DNA of 64,000 nucleotides, taken from contig CAJNOL010001022.1 in NCBI GenBank assembly GCA_905250125.1, forward strand, positions 21,541-85,540, read 5' to 3'. The position numbers and the translations under genes are program-made. The DNA comes from Rotaria sordida (lineage: Eukaryota; Rotifera; Eurotatoria; Philodinida; Philodinidae). The notes beneath the pieces were generated by a model. That model made no database searches. It was not told where the DNA came from and worked only from the letters and a program-made list of their open reading frames with translations. This document shows positions 48,697 through 61,513 of this stretch, in pieces (the stretch's first letter is position 1; each line of letters opens with the position of its first letter).

Positions 48697-49987
48697 GATC
48701 ATTATTATAACTGAACATTCTCTTGTAGCTTAGTATATAAACAACAGAATAATACTAGGCAATATATATTATGTGTGCGTATTCGCTTTTTTTGGTCCCA
48801 TTTCGATTATTCTTATCGAAATAATTCATTTCTTTTTTTTTGTTCTGTCTGTCTTTTATTATTATTCACGTGATGAACTTTTGTGCTCTTTTGTGTCTAT
48901 ATTTCAATTTCGCTTCTTGTTTGTTAAAATATACAATTATCTTTTTTTTTCTTCTCTTTCGTTTCTTTTTTGTGGACATTCACATTCATCAAGTATTTTG
49001 TTGTTGTCATTTGCTATTGCCATCGCTTCGCCCCCTCCCCCTCCCCCCCCACCTTTCCTATCGTACCTAGTGTGCGGTTTTCTTTTTTCTTATCAACATT
49101 AATAACAACATGAAAAACCAATTATATTCTAGATGGACTGTTTCTATATTAAGTGTGCAAATGTGTTTGTATCTTCTATAATTTGCTTTTCTATATTTCA
49201 TTGTTTTTTCTTGATGTTCTCAATTTTAATTCATTTCAATTGGTTTGGTATTTTTTTAGCAAGTTTTAATTTTTGTCGCTTTTTTTTTTTTTTTTCTTTT
49301 CAAATCACACGCACACATAAGATCCTACTTTCTTTTTTTTTTTTTTTGCTCTTTTTTTGCTTTCTCTATAATTTAAAAACTTGTTATAATAGCAACAGCA
49401 GAACAAAAGAAGTCAAGCAATTTATTTTTTTAGATTGAGGAAATTGAACAAAGAAAACAAAAGATTGCATGACGTTTTCGATGTGAAACATAATGACAAT
49501 CGATTTCCGTATTCTATGATTATTGAACATGAAGATGCAATTTTTTTTTCATAGTTATTTATAATATAGAACATATGTCGTATGATAAAAATATATCTAT
49601 TGAAGAACAAAGCTTATAACTTTTGCTGGAAATGAGAACATTCTCATGGGAGGAAACATTTTTGCGATTAATCTCAGTTTACATATATTTTCTATGATAT
49701 ATATTCAGATGAAAATCGACGTTAACAGATTCTACTCATTGATTATTCCAGACCAACAAAAATAACGGAAATTAGTTTTATTTCCATATTGATTTGATTC
49801 CCTGGATAATAACAAAATTCGTTACTTTGCATTTTATTTCCAAATATTCCTATTGATGATTAGTCAAAGAGATAAATATACAATAAAGAGAAAAAAAAAA
49901 TGCATGATTATATCACAAAAAAAAGAAATGTACGATAGAAAAATAAAAATTTCACTGTAATAATGTTTTTCTTTGTCTCTTTTGAAT
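48560..49987. other. 3' flank between two genes; no gene
   Basis: Contains an ATT repeat (about 48668-48695), a C-rich tract (49030-49050) and several poly-T runs. No exon recognised. It is the convergent 3' region of the surface-protein gene and the minus-strand lipid-transfer gene. Confidence 0.5.
48668..48695. repeat. (ATT)n microsatellite
   Basis: About nine ATT units shortly after the stop of the surface-protein gene, probably in its 3' untranslated region. Confidence 0.9.
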
Positions 49988-51547
49988 TTATGGCAATTGT
50001 AAATATTTCTTTTCAGTATAGAATGTTTGAATTGTGTCATATATTTGTTGAATAATTTTAATAAATGTTTTATATTGTTCAAGTAATTCAGTTTTATGAC
50101 CATGAAAAATAGCTTCATCTATTTGTAAGCGTGATGGTAATATTCGAAATCCAATTTTAACAGATTTACGAATAAGAAAAGCATCTAAAATAGTTATATT
50201 ATGAATATTTGTTTTATATTTAATTGTATCTAGTTGCGAACAAAATTTTAAAGTAATTTTTCTTCTGAATGGTAATCATTAGGAAGAATTTGAAAAGAAA
50301 AAAAGCATTTCTATACTTGAAAGGATTCTCTATTAGGATTAATTCTTCAGCAAAATAGTTTAAATTAAGATCCATTAAAAATCATCTTTCCGGCTTCTAT
50401 TCGAAATTTTTATTTCATAGAGCAAGATGAAATGTCTTCGATTTCTCTATAATCATTCTTCTCAATTTATAATGTTAAACTATTTACCAATCTTATAAAA
50501 ATAAAACATGAATAGAACGAAAGGACATGTATGAAATACATTTTTTAACTATGTTATGTTTACTAACATGAGTCAATAAAGTGCAACCAGTACGTTTTCT
50601 ATTAAAAGACAAGACAAACATTTCAAGCTGTGTGCACTAATAAAGAAACATAAAACATCACTTTCAGAAATAGAAGACCACTCTAGAGAAATCGATGTCA
50701 AGGATGTATTTAAACCTTCAGGGTTTTTATTATATTTAGCAAAACTTCAAAGATAATATTAAATTAGTTTTAATGAATAATCTTAATCAATCATTTTCAT
50801 TTTTTTTTTTTGGTCAATATCTAAGATCTCATGGCCATTAGGTACTCTATAATCGTCACATTGTTTGCGAATAGATATAAAAAAACTTATCTCTTCTTCT
50901 CATAACATGATGTTAATATATGATTCTCCTCTTTGACACTACCATCATCACCTCTAAGATTTTCGAAAGGCTATACTTACGATAATTATTTAATGTTGCA
51001 TCATAACATTGTGTTGCAATTGTTGTTGTACTTTCTGATAATGGTCGTTCAGCTAAACCATGAAGAAATTCAATAATAAAAAGTAATGCACGATGAAGTC
51101 GTAATAAAGTACGAGTAAAATTATTTGGATTTGTTTTTATTAAATTATATTCAGTTTCATAATTAATAGCTTTTTGTATTGTATCAAAATTTAATATATC
51201 TTTATCAACAAATAATTGTAATATATTTAATTTATCAATAACATCATCTTTAACAAATTTAAATATATAACCAAGTGAATCACAGAATCTATTAAACATA
51301 AAATAAAGAATTTTTTTTTTTGAATATTTTATTTTATAATTTACTTTATTAATTCTCGATAACCATCAATATAATCTTGTGTACCAATAGATGATTCTGA
51401 ATTATTAGGTTCACGTAATGAAGCAATAAATGTATCATATACACGATAAACATTAAATTCATTTATATCATTTAATTGATATTCTTTGATTTTTTCTATT
51501 GATGAATTATTTGAAAAATTATCAGAATATATTTCAGATCGATGCAT
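49988..51547 (-). CDS. CPTP-like: Ceramide-1-phosphate transfer protein (GLTP fold)
   Basis: Three exons on the minus strand (51547-51345, 51288-50981, 50229-49988; introns 56 and 751 nt) give 250 residues. CPTP moves ceramide-1-phosphate between membranes through a GLTP-fold cleft. The diagnostic order is present: YRELIKFCDSLGYIFKFVKD followed by DVIDKL (the Asp and Lys that bind the head group), then RTLLRLHRALLFIIEFLHGL (the two Arg of the phosphate site), CYDATLNNYH (the His after the A-Y motif), ILPSR and a C terminus ending KYLQLP, like the family's LLDLP end. The N-terminal 50 residues are longer and hydrophilic compared with the roughly 214-residue human protein. The usual Trp after the His is not seen (Thr-Ile instead); this could be real or indicate a slightly different acceptor for exon 3. 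Confidence 0.9.
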
Positions 51548-53596
51548 ATTTTATTATATTCACACAAGTTTAATAATAGATAATAATGAAAAGACAAAAA
51601 CAAAAAAATGGCGCTTTATAAAGTTTATCAAATATTATACTTTGCCCTTGCTAATAAATGTACTCAGTCGACGTGTAAAAAGAAGAGTAGTTAGTAAAAA
51701 GAAAAAACTGACAAGTTATTCATGTAATTTTTTGTTAGTATATACTTATTTGAGTCATCAATGAATAACAACCAGGTGAACTCGGTAGAGGACATCTAGT
51801 TTAAGACCAAAACAAAATTAAGTCGTTCATAAAATCGAAGTCAAATAAATATTTGAGCATTTTTGATATAATTAGAGTTAAGATATCATTTCTATTGTAT
51901 GTCAAACACGCTTGGATAGTTCATAATAGTAGACAGAATTTAGTCAAATAAATAATTAAAAAATATGTATGTTCCGGTAATAAAACAGTATTTAAAATAG
52001 ATTCTTCTCTTTTTTTTTTTTCTGTCGTCAATAAATTATTACAATCAAAGATTGATGTATGATTGAGTAAAAATGTATAATTGACATTGTGTAGACTAGA
52101 TAAACTGTTTATTTTTATTATTCATGGTGAATTTTCAAAAAGTTTTGTATTCTCAAGGTTTTTGTTGGGAAGAAAAAAAAAGCTCATATGAAGATACCTT
52201 GAAAAACACTTGTAGAACTATATTATATTTCATCAATAATCAAAAATCTTTATTACTCATATATAACAATTCAATCTAAATTGAACATATTACATTGTAT
52301 TCAAAACAAGGGCTTTTTTTTGTTCCCCCTAACATTTACCGAAGAGAAAACATCTTCAAAATCAAATAAAAATCTCGAACAGAAACATCAAAAAAAAAAA
52401 AATGCTTAATTTTAACATATTCTACCAAATGAAAAAATTATTAATTATGTATTATTTCAATAACATTTATCTTTTGATGAATGTGCATGATGAAATAACA
52501 TAAAATTAGCATGTAGTTTGTGTGTAGCAAAATTTATAGAAAAAAAAAAAACAAAGTCACGGAAATGAACAAATTATTAACGTTATTAAAAAAGATTTAC
52601 TCTCGTTCAAAGAAATGTCAAAGAGTAGCATTCGTGATAATATTTCAACAAGAATCGAGGTCTGGATTTACTTGACAGTTAAATAAGAAAAAACAGAAAA
52701 CTAAGACAAGTTATTATTATTTGAGAAGAAACACATTTTTACAATCATCAGATTAGATGAAACACAGAAGATTCATTACTATAAATGTTGACTATCAGTT
52801 TATTATTAGATTTTTATGTTTTTTTTTTTTTTTGCAATAATGTTATTTGAAAATCAGTTATTATCGTCTAATAGAATTTTATTTTTATTTATCAAATATT
52901 CTTTTTTTCTCTTTTCTCGTTGCTCTTATTCGATATGTTTTTGCTACTAAATAACTTGTTTTTATTATTAACAAAGGCATTCAATCCTATTCTATTTCAT
53001 GTTTATAAACAATTCTGTTCTACTTTCTTTTCATTTCTCAATATAATCTATCGCATATGTTAACTAATAATAGATTTAGTATGTACTCTATGACTATCCA
53101 CTATTGTTTATAGTCGATTTTTAGATACTCGATCTAAGTGCAATTTTAAAATGTTTATTATTACTCTATGCGTGCACATAAATACATTAATCTTCTAAAT
53201 ACATACATATTCTATTGCTTTAAGATGAAAAGATTTATAAACGAGGGAAACAGATTAGATTTGTCGAACTGTCGTTCATATTTCTCTTTGTTGAATATTA
53301 AAGACCTTGAAAAAGATCTTAATATTTAAAATTTCTTTTTTACTTTTGAGTTATTTCATATTAAGATAAAAATTCGAGTGTATTTCTTATCAAATAAATT
53401 ATTATTAATATTCTATTATTAATCATCATTATAATAAACATCAAAATATGTTTAATAAAATGACATTATGTTACATATTTTGTTTTTGTATTTTAGATTA
53501 TTTGATTCATTGATTTATTCAAATTAGATTGATCATCATACTCAAAACAAAAAGGAAAAACATCTTTTCTTTTCATTATTCATATAAATATTCTTA
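51548..53596. other. No supportable gene
   Basis: AT-rich intergenic DNA between divergently oriented genes (CPTP on minus, the unknown gene on plus). It should include both promoters, but no motif can be assigned. Confidence 0.5.
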
Positions 53597-56500
53597 ATGG
53601 TTCTCTTCTATGGTCTACTGGCTTTTGAAACAGCCAACAATACTATTGCTGCAGCATCTAAACGAACAAATAGTATATTACAAAAAGAAAATTTAATTGA
53701 AAATGTATCATCATCATCAACTAATTCATGGATTTATACTGAAGATTTAAGAAAACGTTATTTTAATCATCGTTGTATATTTGTACCTGTTTATGTTAAT
53801 GAAAAAAATTCTCATCATAATTATAATACAATAGAAAAAATAAATAATGAAAATTCTTGGATATATTCTAAATCAGTTTGTGATCGTTTATATTATTCAA
53901 CATCAAAAATATCTTTACCATTAACAACAAATCTATCATCATCATCATCATCATCTGTATATTATTTAAATAATCAAGCATTTATTAAGTCTAATAAAAT
54001 ATTAATAGAAAAAAATTCTCAAAAAAAATTTTCATCATCAAAATATAAATCAACAACAAATAGTTTATCATCAATATTTAATACAACAAATAATTTAACT
54101 AAATATCATCAAACAAATGATCTTGTGGAAGAAAATGATGATGATGAAGATATTCAAAATGAAAATCATTCAGCATCACTTATTAAACATCCGTAAGTTT
54201 GTAAACATTTCAAATAGAAAAGAAAAATATTAACATCAGAATCAATAACCATCGAGCTTGCTTACGATCCCAGTCTGACGAGAGGGAAGGCTACCAACTG
54301 TTCAACCGCTTTTGCATTGAGACTATGTGTATTATGTAGATTCAAATGAGTTATAAATTGCCTGAAAAGGCCGTTAGCTTATTGTTATGGAGTATTTGTT
54401 TGCCGTGACTGCTCTCAGAAACAGCAGAAAACTTAGTTTTCGAATTTCAACCTGTGATTTTACATAGACATAGGTCTTCTGATTTACTTCTGTCATGAAA
54501 TGAGACTATCAAATCCGATGGCTAGAGAGTTGTGGGTTCACGTTTTTGTGGATTCAGATCCAAACCCGAGATTTTATCCATCAATACCTAGCACCATTCG
54601 TGTACATGAACTAATGTCGGCGCCAAAAGTAAATGGTGAAAACTCTGAGAGGAATATCTCCCGAACGAATTCAGCTAGCGACCTGCGGTTTTCACCAATC
54701 GAACGAGGAGGAGTGGGGGCGTCTTTTTCTCTGATAATGTATAAGACGGAATCTCTTTATAACTAATCATATTTGAAGAACATGCAAAAGAACCCATGAA
54801 AATGACCTTCCAGCTACATGAAATTTTGATTTTGACTTTTGGTTTAGATAGAGAAACTTGAGATCTATAATTCCAGACACAATGCGCTTTCTTACTTTTT
54901 CCTACATTTTCCTCGAAATCTCAAGCTACCTTGATAAAAAGTATAAAAACTTAGTAAAAAACTAGCGAAAATCCCTATGATTTGCGCATGTAAGTACATG
55001 ATCTCATTTGCGCAACGTTAGAATGTAACAAGACAACCATTTGCCTTGTATCTGTAGTTATAGATCTCAAGTCCCTCTATCTAAATCAAAAGTCAAAATC
55101 AAAATTTCATCTAGCTGGAAGGTCATTCTCATGGGTTCTTTTTCGTCTTCTTCGAATATGATTAGTTATAAAAGGATTCCGTCTTATACATTATCAGAGA
55201 AAAAGACGCCCCCACTCCTCCTCTTTCGATTGATGAAAACTGCAGGTCGCTAGCTGTATCCGTTTGGGAGATATTCCTCTCAGAGTTTTCACCATTTACT
55301 TTTGGCGTCGACATTAGTAAAGAATCAAGATTTTAGCTATTTATTCGCTACTCTCAGAAAAAAACTCAACGTACAGTTATATCTTGTTGCTGGATTTCTC
55401 GTCTGGGGAAGCAGTAGGTCCACATAAACGTATAATCGAACCCGTCAAAAAAATAAAACTTTGGACCTGGACTCATAGCTCTCTACTGATGGCTTATCTC
55501 AGTGATGTGAAAGACATGTTATTATCATAGTTGTATATGCGGATAGAAACCGTGACAAGATCTGAAACATTCGCAAGATTTATTTCTATGTAAAGTTTCA
55601 AGTTGAAATTCGAAAATTAGTTTTTCTGCTGTTTGCGAGGGAGACCACAGTATTTATTTAAAAAATCCCATAAAAGTAGTCTCAATTGATGACTTTCTCT
55701 TGTTAGAGGCGTTTATAAACTTGTTGAAAACATCTCTGAGATTTTGCCCGAGGTACTTCCAGAGAAAAATTTCAGCCCGCTTGGAAAAAGTAAGACCGAG
55801 ATTATAATTAGATCCGATGGTTGTTGAAGATTCCTTCATCCAAATCGAAAAATATTTGCCATAACAAAAAAAAATCATTTTGTTTCTTATTCATGCAAGA
55901 AATTCGATTTGTTCATCAAACGGAAAGAAAGAAAAAAACAAACAATAGAATCTATTATCGATCTACATAATTAGAATTTCTCTTTTTCATTTTCATCACC
56001 TGAAATCCACTGTGTTCATTTATCTATTGGTGTTTTCCAGTTTGATAATTTTCTAAGAACATTTACATTTCAGTTCATTCGTATGTTGTGTTTTGTTCAT
56101 TGAATCCAATAGGTTAACTATGAATGTTTGTTATGTAGAAAAGAATGAATGTAGAATCTTGTCTAGATATAAAGATAATTGAGTCAGAATGAGACTAATC
56201 ATACTGTCATCTGATGTTAAAATTTTCGAATTCCTTTTTCTGGATGGTTAAAATTATAAAAATTCATACAAACGAGTAAGATAGATCATGTAGTTCCGGC
56301 GGTGCCTTTAAAATTGATAGATCAAAAGTGAACCCGTTATTGGGGCAAATAAATAAAGATTTTTTTTTTTCTTTAATTTAGTTTTATAGATTCATCATGT
56401 CCAACAACAACTGAACCATCGAATAGCAATAAGATTTTAGTTAATACAACCAATAATAATCAATTGACTACTAATAAATCAAATACAAAACAAACTATTA

Positions 56501-56631
56501 CACATAATAATCGATTCAAGCGTTGGCGCTCTTTTTTTTTCAAATCATCTTCTTCTCTTTCCAGTACTCAACAACAACAACAAACAAATTTGTCATCTTC
56601 GTCGTTGCACAATCGAATTTCGAAAACATAA
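53597..56631 (+). CDS. Unrecognised Ser/Asn-rich protein
   Basis: Two exons, 53597-54192 and 56382-56631, are joined by a 2189-nt intron with a consensus donor (GTAAGT) and matching phase, giving 281 residues. I do not recognise the family. A short hydrophobic N terminus (MVLFYGLLAF) is followed by two related blocks, NSWIYTEDLRKRYFNHRC near residue 43 and NSWIYSKSVCDRLYYSTS near residue 89, which look like a degenerate internal duplication. Then come a Ser run, Asn/Thr-rich low-complexity sequence, an acidic patch (EENDDDED) and a basic, Ser/Gln-rich C terminus (RFKRWRSFFFKSSSSLSS). It is probably largely disordered. The long intron holds a foldback element (54611-55317). Exon pairing is inferred from phase only. 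Confidence 0.55.
54611..55317. mobile_element. Foldback element family B, well-preserved copy (0.71 kb)
   Basis: Near-complete palindrome: the left arm (54611 to about 54890, starting CTAATGTCGGCGCCAAAAGT) pairs with the right arm (about 55035 to 55317, ending ACTTTTGGCGTCGACATTAG), leaving a spacer of about 140 bases. Internal blocks (TTTTTCTCTGATAATGTATA, ACTAATCATAT, AGTACATGATCTCATTTGCG) match the copy at 11790-12250 in order. It sits wholly inside the intron of the flanking gene. No coding potential beyond chance frames; superfamily not determined. Confidence 0.8.
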
Positions 56632-56958
56632 GTTTATATATATAAAGATCTATCAATGATGAAGTTTTTTCCCATTGAAGATTGAATACATTTATTCACG
56701 AAATGATATTGGCAACGAAGAACATTTGTTTAGTTTTATAAATATTATGTGATATGAATATTCATGTCTTGTGGTTTTTCCTTTTTTTTTTTTTTTGGTT
56801 GATTAAATAAAATCATGCGAATAATTTGACAATTCTCTTAGTAGATTATTTACTAATGAAATAAGTTTGATTTAAATCAAGAAAAAAACAGTAGACTTAA
56901 ATTTCTGCTGTTTTTCCCGTCGATACAAGTTTTAACGGTTAATATTAATTTTGATTAA

Positions 56959-57344
56959 CCCTTTCCGGTCCATAACTAAACCAATGAACGAAATTTCTTG
57001 GAGACTTTATATTTTATATGGGCATTATGCATTGTTGATATTTTCATCAAAACTTTTTAAAAAATCTGTAAAGTTATTTTCGGTCCATACCCGTACTCCC
57101 TCACAGGGATGGCAAAGAAGTATTTTGGTCATTCTTGTGGGGTAGTACGGGTATGGATCAATCAGGTTTACTACCTGAGTGACCTCATTAGGATGATAAC
57201 TCTTGTATAGATGTACACACCGAAGTCTTTTTTATGTCACAGAGAAAACCGTAGTTCGATATCATCTTGCGTTCGTGAGTTTTTCAAAGATTAAGAAACT
57301 TGAAAAAACCGTACTATATTTAGTATGGTGTAGGCCTGAAAGGA
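56959..57344. mobile_element. piggyBac-like MITE (386 bp) with TTAA flanks
   Basis: TTAA at 56955-56958 and TTAA at 57345-57348 flank an element that begins CCCTTTCCGGTCCATA and ends with the inverted counterpart GTAGGCCTGAAAGGA. The CCYTT-type termini plus the TTAA target duplication are the diagnostic features of the piggyBac superfamily. Inside are two further inverted copies of a GGTCCATACCCGTACT-type word (about 57082 and 57155). There is no transposase, so it is non-autonomous. Confidence 0.65.
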
Positions 57345-57348
57345 TTAA

Positions 57349-58819
57349 ATACTAGAAACTTAGGTTGCTGCTTAAGAAATACTTCTCGGAACTGTTTGAT
57401 TAATTTAAAAGAACATGAATTCTTCTCTTTAAACAACAACTGTCTAATCAATCATGAAATCATTCTTTTTCTTTTTTTAATAAAGGATTTCTATCGATTT
57501 TTCAATTGAAGCAAATCAGGAATAATATTATTAATGGTGGAATACTTCCAAAAGATACTGAAATATTGTAAAATCAAATTCGAATAAAACTAACGAGGGA
57601 ACCGCCCGAAGTGATTCACCGCTTTTGAGCTAATATTTTGGGCATATAGAGGTGATCTCTAGATTATTAGTAGCCTAAAATTTACGAAACTAGACATAGA
57701 GAACAGTTTTAAAGTTTATTCGCAATAGGACACGGGACAGACTTCTGCCGTTTTTTTCCAGCAAACTGCTGCAATTTAGAACTGATCTTTTGGTGTATCT
57801 TACTTATCCTTTGTATTATACAAAATATAAATATTAGATCTAATTCACCATGTTGTTGCAGACAAATTGAAGAAAACAAAAGTTATTATTTGTTCAGATC
57901 AAATAGATATACAAGATTGTAAATGGAAATGATCTGCCTTAGTTATGCCAATAATAATAGCACACGCTACCTTCATCTTCTATTGGTTCAATAATGTGAG
58001 AGCATTCGGTCACTATGCGGTTAGACGCTATGACTTCATGAACGATAGTAGATACTTGCTCATTCTTTCCTCGTATATAAAGCTTATGTTCTATGTGCAG
58101 CCGACACAACTAGAGTAATGGAGTAGTGTAACGAACATCTATACCGAGGATAGCAGTAATGATACTCCTTCATTTAATCATTATTGATCACAATAAAATG
58201 CTCATTGCAATAGTAACGAAAGAGAACATCATTCCATCTCTCTCTCATTTTCATTACATTTGTAAATTGTACAAATAATTTAGAATATTTAAGTAAATAT
58301 TCTATTCGAAGGAAAGGTTCAAAAAAAGTCTCACGAGAGAATATATCCGATTGTCGGACACAATGAGACTAAGAAAATTCATAAAATTTTTATTTATAAT
58401 AATCACAGGCATAAAGAAAGAGAGTACTATCAGTAGAGTCCGTCGGATTGGTCCCGAACTCGGCAGGCAGCAGTCGTCTGACAAATGTGTAGTTTGCGCT
58501 ATTTATGAAATGCAAAAAATCGGAAACAGTGTTTCATATCTTTCGAGTGGCTATTCAATACCGATTAATTTAGAAAATTTCATTAAGAATATCAAAGTTC
58601 AGGTCTGAAAATTTTGGGCCAGATGGATTCTCACCACCGGATATAAAACCGGCATCAACTTGGTCTTGAAAATATGTTCCATGTACAACACTACACATCC
58701 TAAAAATCTTGTAATAATTGATATTATTCAAGTATCTTTTAGAGTTAAAACTTTATCAAAAAAAAAAACAACAAATTTTTCTAAGTTCTTGGAATTTTTT
58801 ATACGAAGACTGATTACAT
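57349..58819. other. No supportable gene
   Basis: AT-rich. An open frame at 58351-58608 begins with ATG but shows no family resemblance and is not called. Confidence 0.45.
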
Positions 58820-59450
58820 TTAATATTTCGATAACTTTAAATATTTCATAATTAATTTAATTAACGATGAACAAAAATATATAAATGCAGTAACAATAAA
58901 TATATAAATTAAAATAATAAATAATGATATAAAATCTAATGTATCAATTGTATTTATATTTAAATTAATTATTCCTATTAAGACATTAGCTAATAAAAAT
59001 CTATCTAAACTTTTTTGATTAACATTTTTAATTAAAATTGATTCAGTTAAATAATCTTTCCTTAATAATAACCATTCTATTATACTAAAACATGTTAAAG
59101 ACATACAAGCTAAACCAGTTGTACTTGAAATATAAGATAAATTACATTATTTTCTTGACGGATTATAACTAATTCTACATAATATAATCATTAGAATAAA
59201 AAATATAATTCCGATTTGTTTAAATTCATTATTAATTATAAATTTTTCAATAGAAATTTCAATTAAATATAAACAAACATATCCACCTAAGGAAAATATT
59301 CCTTCACGATTAGCATCAATAAAATTTTTTCTTAAATTATTTTATACTATTAAATAATTATCAAATTGAAAATATCTCAATAGAATAAATTCATCAAATA
59401 TTAATATTATAATAATTAATAATAATATATTTTTTGTTATTTTTAATAAA
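58820..59450 (-). pseudogene. Broken PIGW/GWT1 (GPI-anchor inositol acyltransferase)
   Basis: Reading leftward on the minus strand, one frame gives the C-terminal third of PIG-W, the ER multi-span enzyme that acylates inositol on GPI precursors. Blocks are NFIDANREGIFSLGGYVCLY (family: S-ANREG-S--GY), a TM segment IGIIFFILMIILC, SYNPSRK then CNLSYI (family: SRRLANLPYVLW), RFLLANVLIGIINLNINTID (family: FL-ANLLTGLVNLS-DT) and a final TM (FIILIYIFIVTAFIYF). The frame is broken by TAA codons between YLIV and NNLRKN and between SRK and CNLSYI, plus one farther upstream, while conservation on both sides remains good, so loss looks fairly recent. The N-terminal two thirds are not found. Confidence 0.7.
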
Positions 59451-61513
59451 CAATGCCCAATTTATTTCATAAAACAATCAACCACATATTCTTAATATAC
59501 TTCTTTTTGTATTTTTATGACTTAACGTTTCATATTGATAGGTGTATTTTTTATCCTTATGCAATATGTACGAACTTCTTTTTCCTATTTTAAAGAAACA
59601 AACTTCGTTCATGACAAAGAAACGTGAAGATACGCCACACACTTCATTGTTTAAATAGAGCAATATTATATATATATATACAGTTCAGTCTTCGATCGTA
59701 TACAATTCCATAAGTTACGAATATGATTAACTGAGGTCAACGTGAGATTCTTTTTTGACTATGAGTTTTTGTATAGCTCAATCAATTGTGAAATTCATAT
59801 CAATACATTACTATTCATCCCTCGATAACAAAACAAGATTCGATTACAAACCTTTGCTTAATTAATAAAAGTGCACAGATGTTCTCATGAGTTAAGATTT
59901 ATTGAAGGTTCTTTTGCTTACATTCGATTGTTTTCTATAGTTTTACAATGAAAAATCGAATCAACCGAATGATACTTTTCAATTTCTTAGTTCACTAAAT
60001 TAAAATACTCTGAAAAGCTAAGCTTTTTCCAATACTCCATATTTAATAGATATGAAACCTTAATCATTACAAAAAAATCATCTGAACTCTAACGACAGAA
60101 CTTGTCTAACTGACTAATCGCTTTTCTCGTATAATGCAACCATAACTGTATGCAATTTATTGTGTGGATTTTGAATATCTGGATTCTAGGACCCTTAGAC
60201 CATTGCACATTGAATGTCATAACCATCAATCTTTTTCTGACAGCGGTATTTCTAAACAAACAATTACTAATTAGTTTCTCATATATCAATACATATATAT
60301 TCGCAAGAACACTGTTTCACAAATACTTTAACCTTAAGTTTTAAGTAATAAGTTATAAAGTGCCAAAGTATTTTGTATATTGTCTACAAAGAGTTATATA
60401 TCATTTCTTGTTTCTTCATGATTTATTCTCAAAATTAATCATAAAAGTATTGCATTTAGTAACATATATCATCAGAGAAGAACTAGAAAAAACCTATGCT
60501 AATTGCTTAAAATATAAAACATTAATACAGAGAGAATAAATTTCCAAACAGATGGTAAATTGAACGAGATAATGTGGTGCAATACAGAGGACAAATTGTA
60601 TCTTTACTCATTCATTATGTGAAAAAACTAATTCTAAAAAAGCACTGGTGTATATTAAGTCTCTTCTCTGTTATGGTGGATCTTAGTACTCGGTACCCAA
60701 TGATAGTATTAGTAATAAAGTTCTCTGTAAATATTGTCTACTAACACATGATAAACTGTTTGATGAGAAACACCTTTGTTAGAAAGAGGGCGGTAGTGAA
60801 AATATAGGATCTACAAAAAAACCAAGGGTCACTACGACCTTAATATTCATAATCAGCATAATAAGCATGCATACAAACTGGTGACATAACCAGAAAAATG
60901 TCAAGGGACTTAATCCATTTAAGCTCACTGTAAAGAGGTTAGCACCTACACTTATATCAGTTTCAAAATTTTCTAGTGTGGACTCGAACGTTTGTAGGAG
61001 ACGGAGCTGAATCTCTTTTGGTCACGCCACAAATATAAAGATGTATACTTCGGAAAAAAAAAGCGATTCGCCATTTGGAGGACTTCTCTCGTAATTAGAC
61101 AATGGAACGTGAAATAATAAGTGATAAAATTCTTCATATCAATAAGGCATTCGACGCTACATCGTTCTCCTCTTATTGTTAACAATAGAAATGTACATCA
61201 ATCATTTTTATTATATTGCAAAAAATAGTTGAGAAATATTCCATCATTTGTATGCCGCGTGAATGATTCGAAGGATTTTCAACTATACTTTCTTTTAATC
61301 ACAATGTTCGAATTTGTAAAAATGACTGTGTTGTTCATTAATTGTTTAAATGCCAAATATGCACTCCGAAATACGAAGAATAACAATACGTCAAACAACT
61401 GTTGCTGTCGGCCGTCAAAATAATGAAGAAAAAAAAAAAATGACCGTCCGCAACATAATATATAAGAGCAGTTATAAAAGTGATGCATCATTTCTTTGTT
61501 TTCATTCAACCTA
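59451..61513. other. No supportable gene; upstream region of the F-box gene
   Basis: AT-rich with no coding block recognised. A minus-strand frame at 60973-61185 has fairly coding-like composition but no identifiable domain and is not called. Confidence 0.45.

Noticed and set aside
58351-58608. 85-codon ATG-initiated frame
   Set aside because: No recognisable domain and isolated; coding status cannot be supported.
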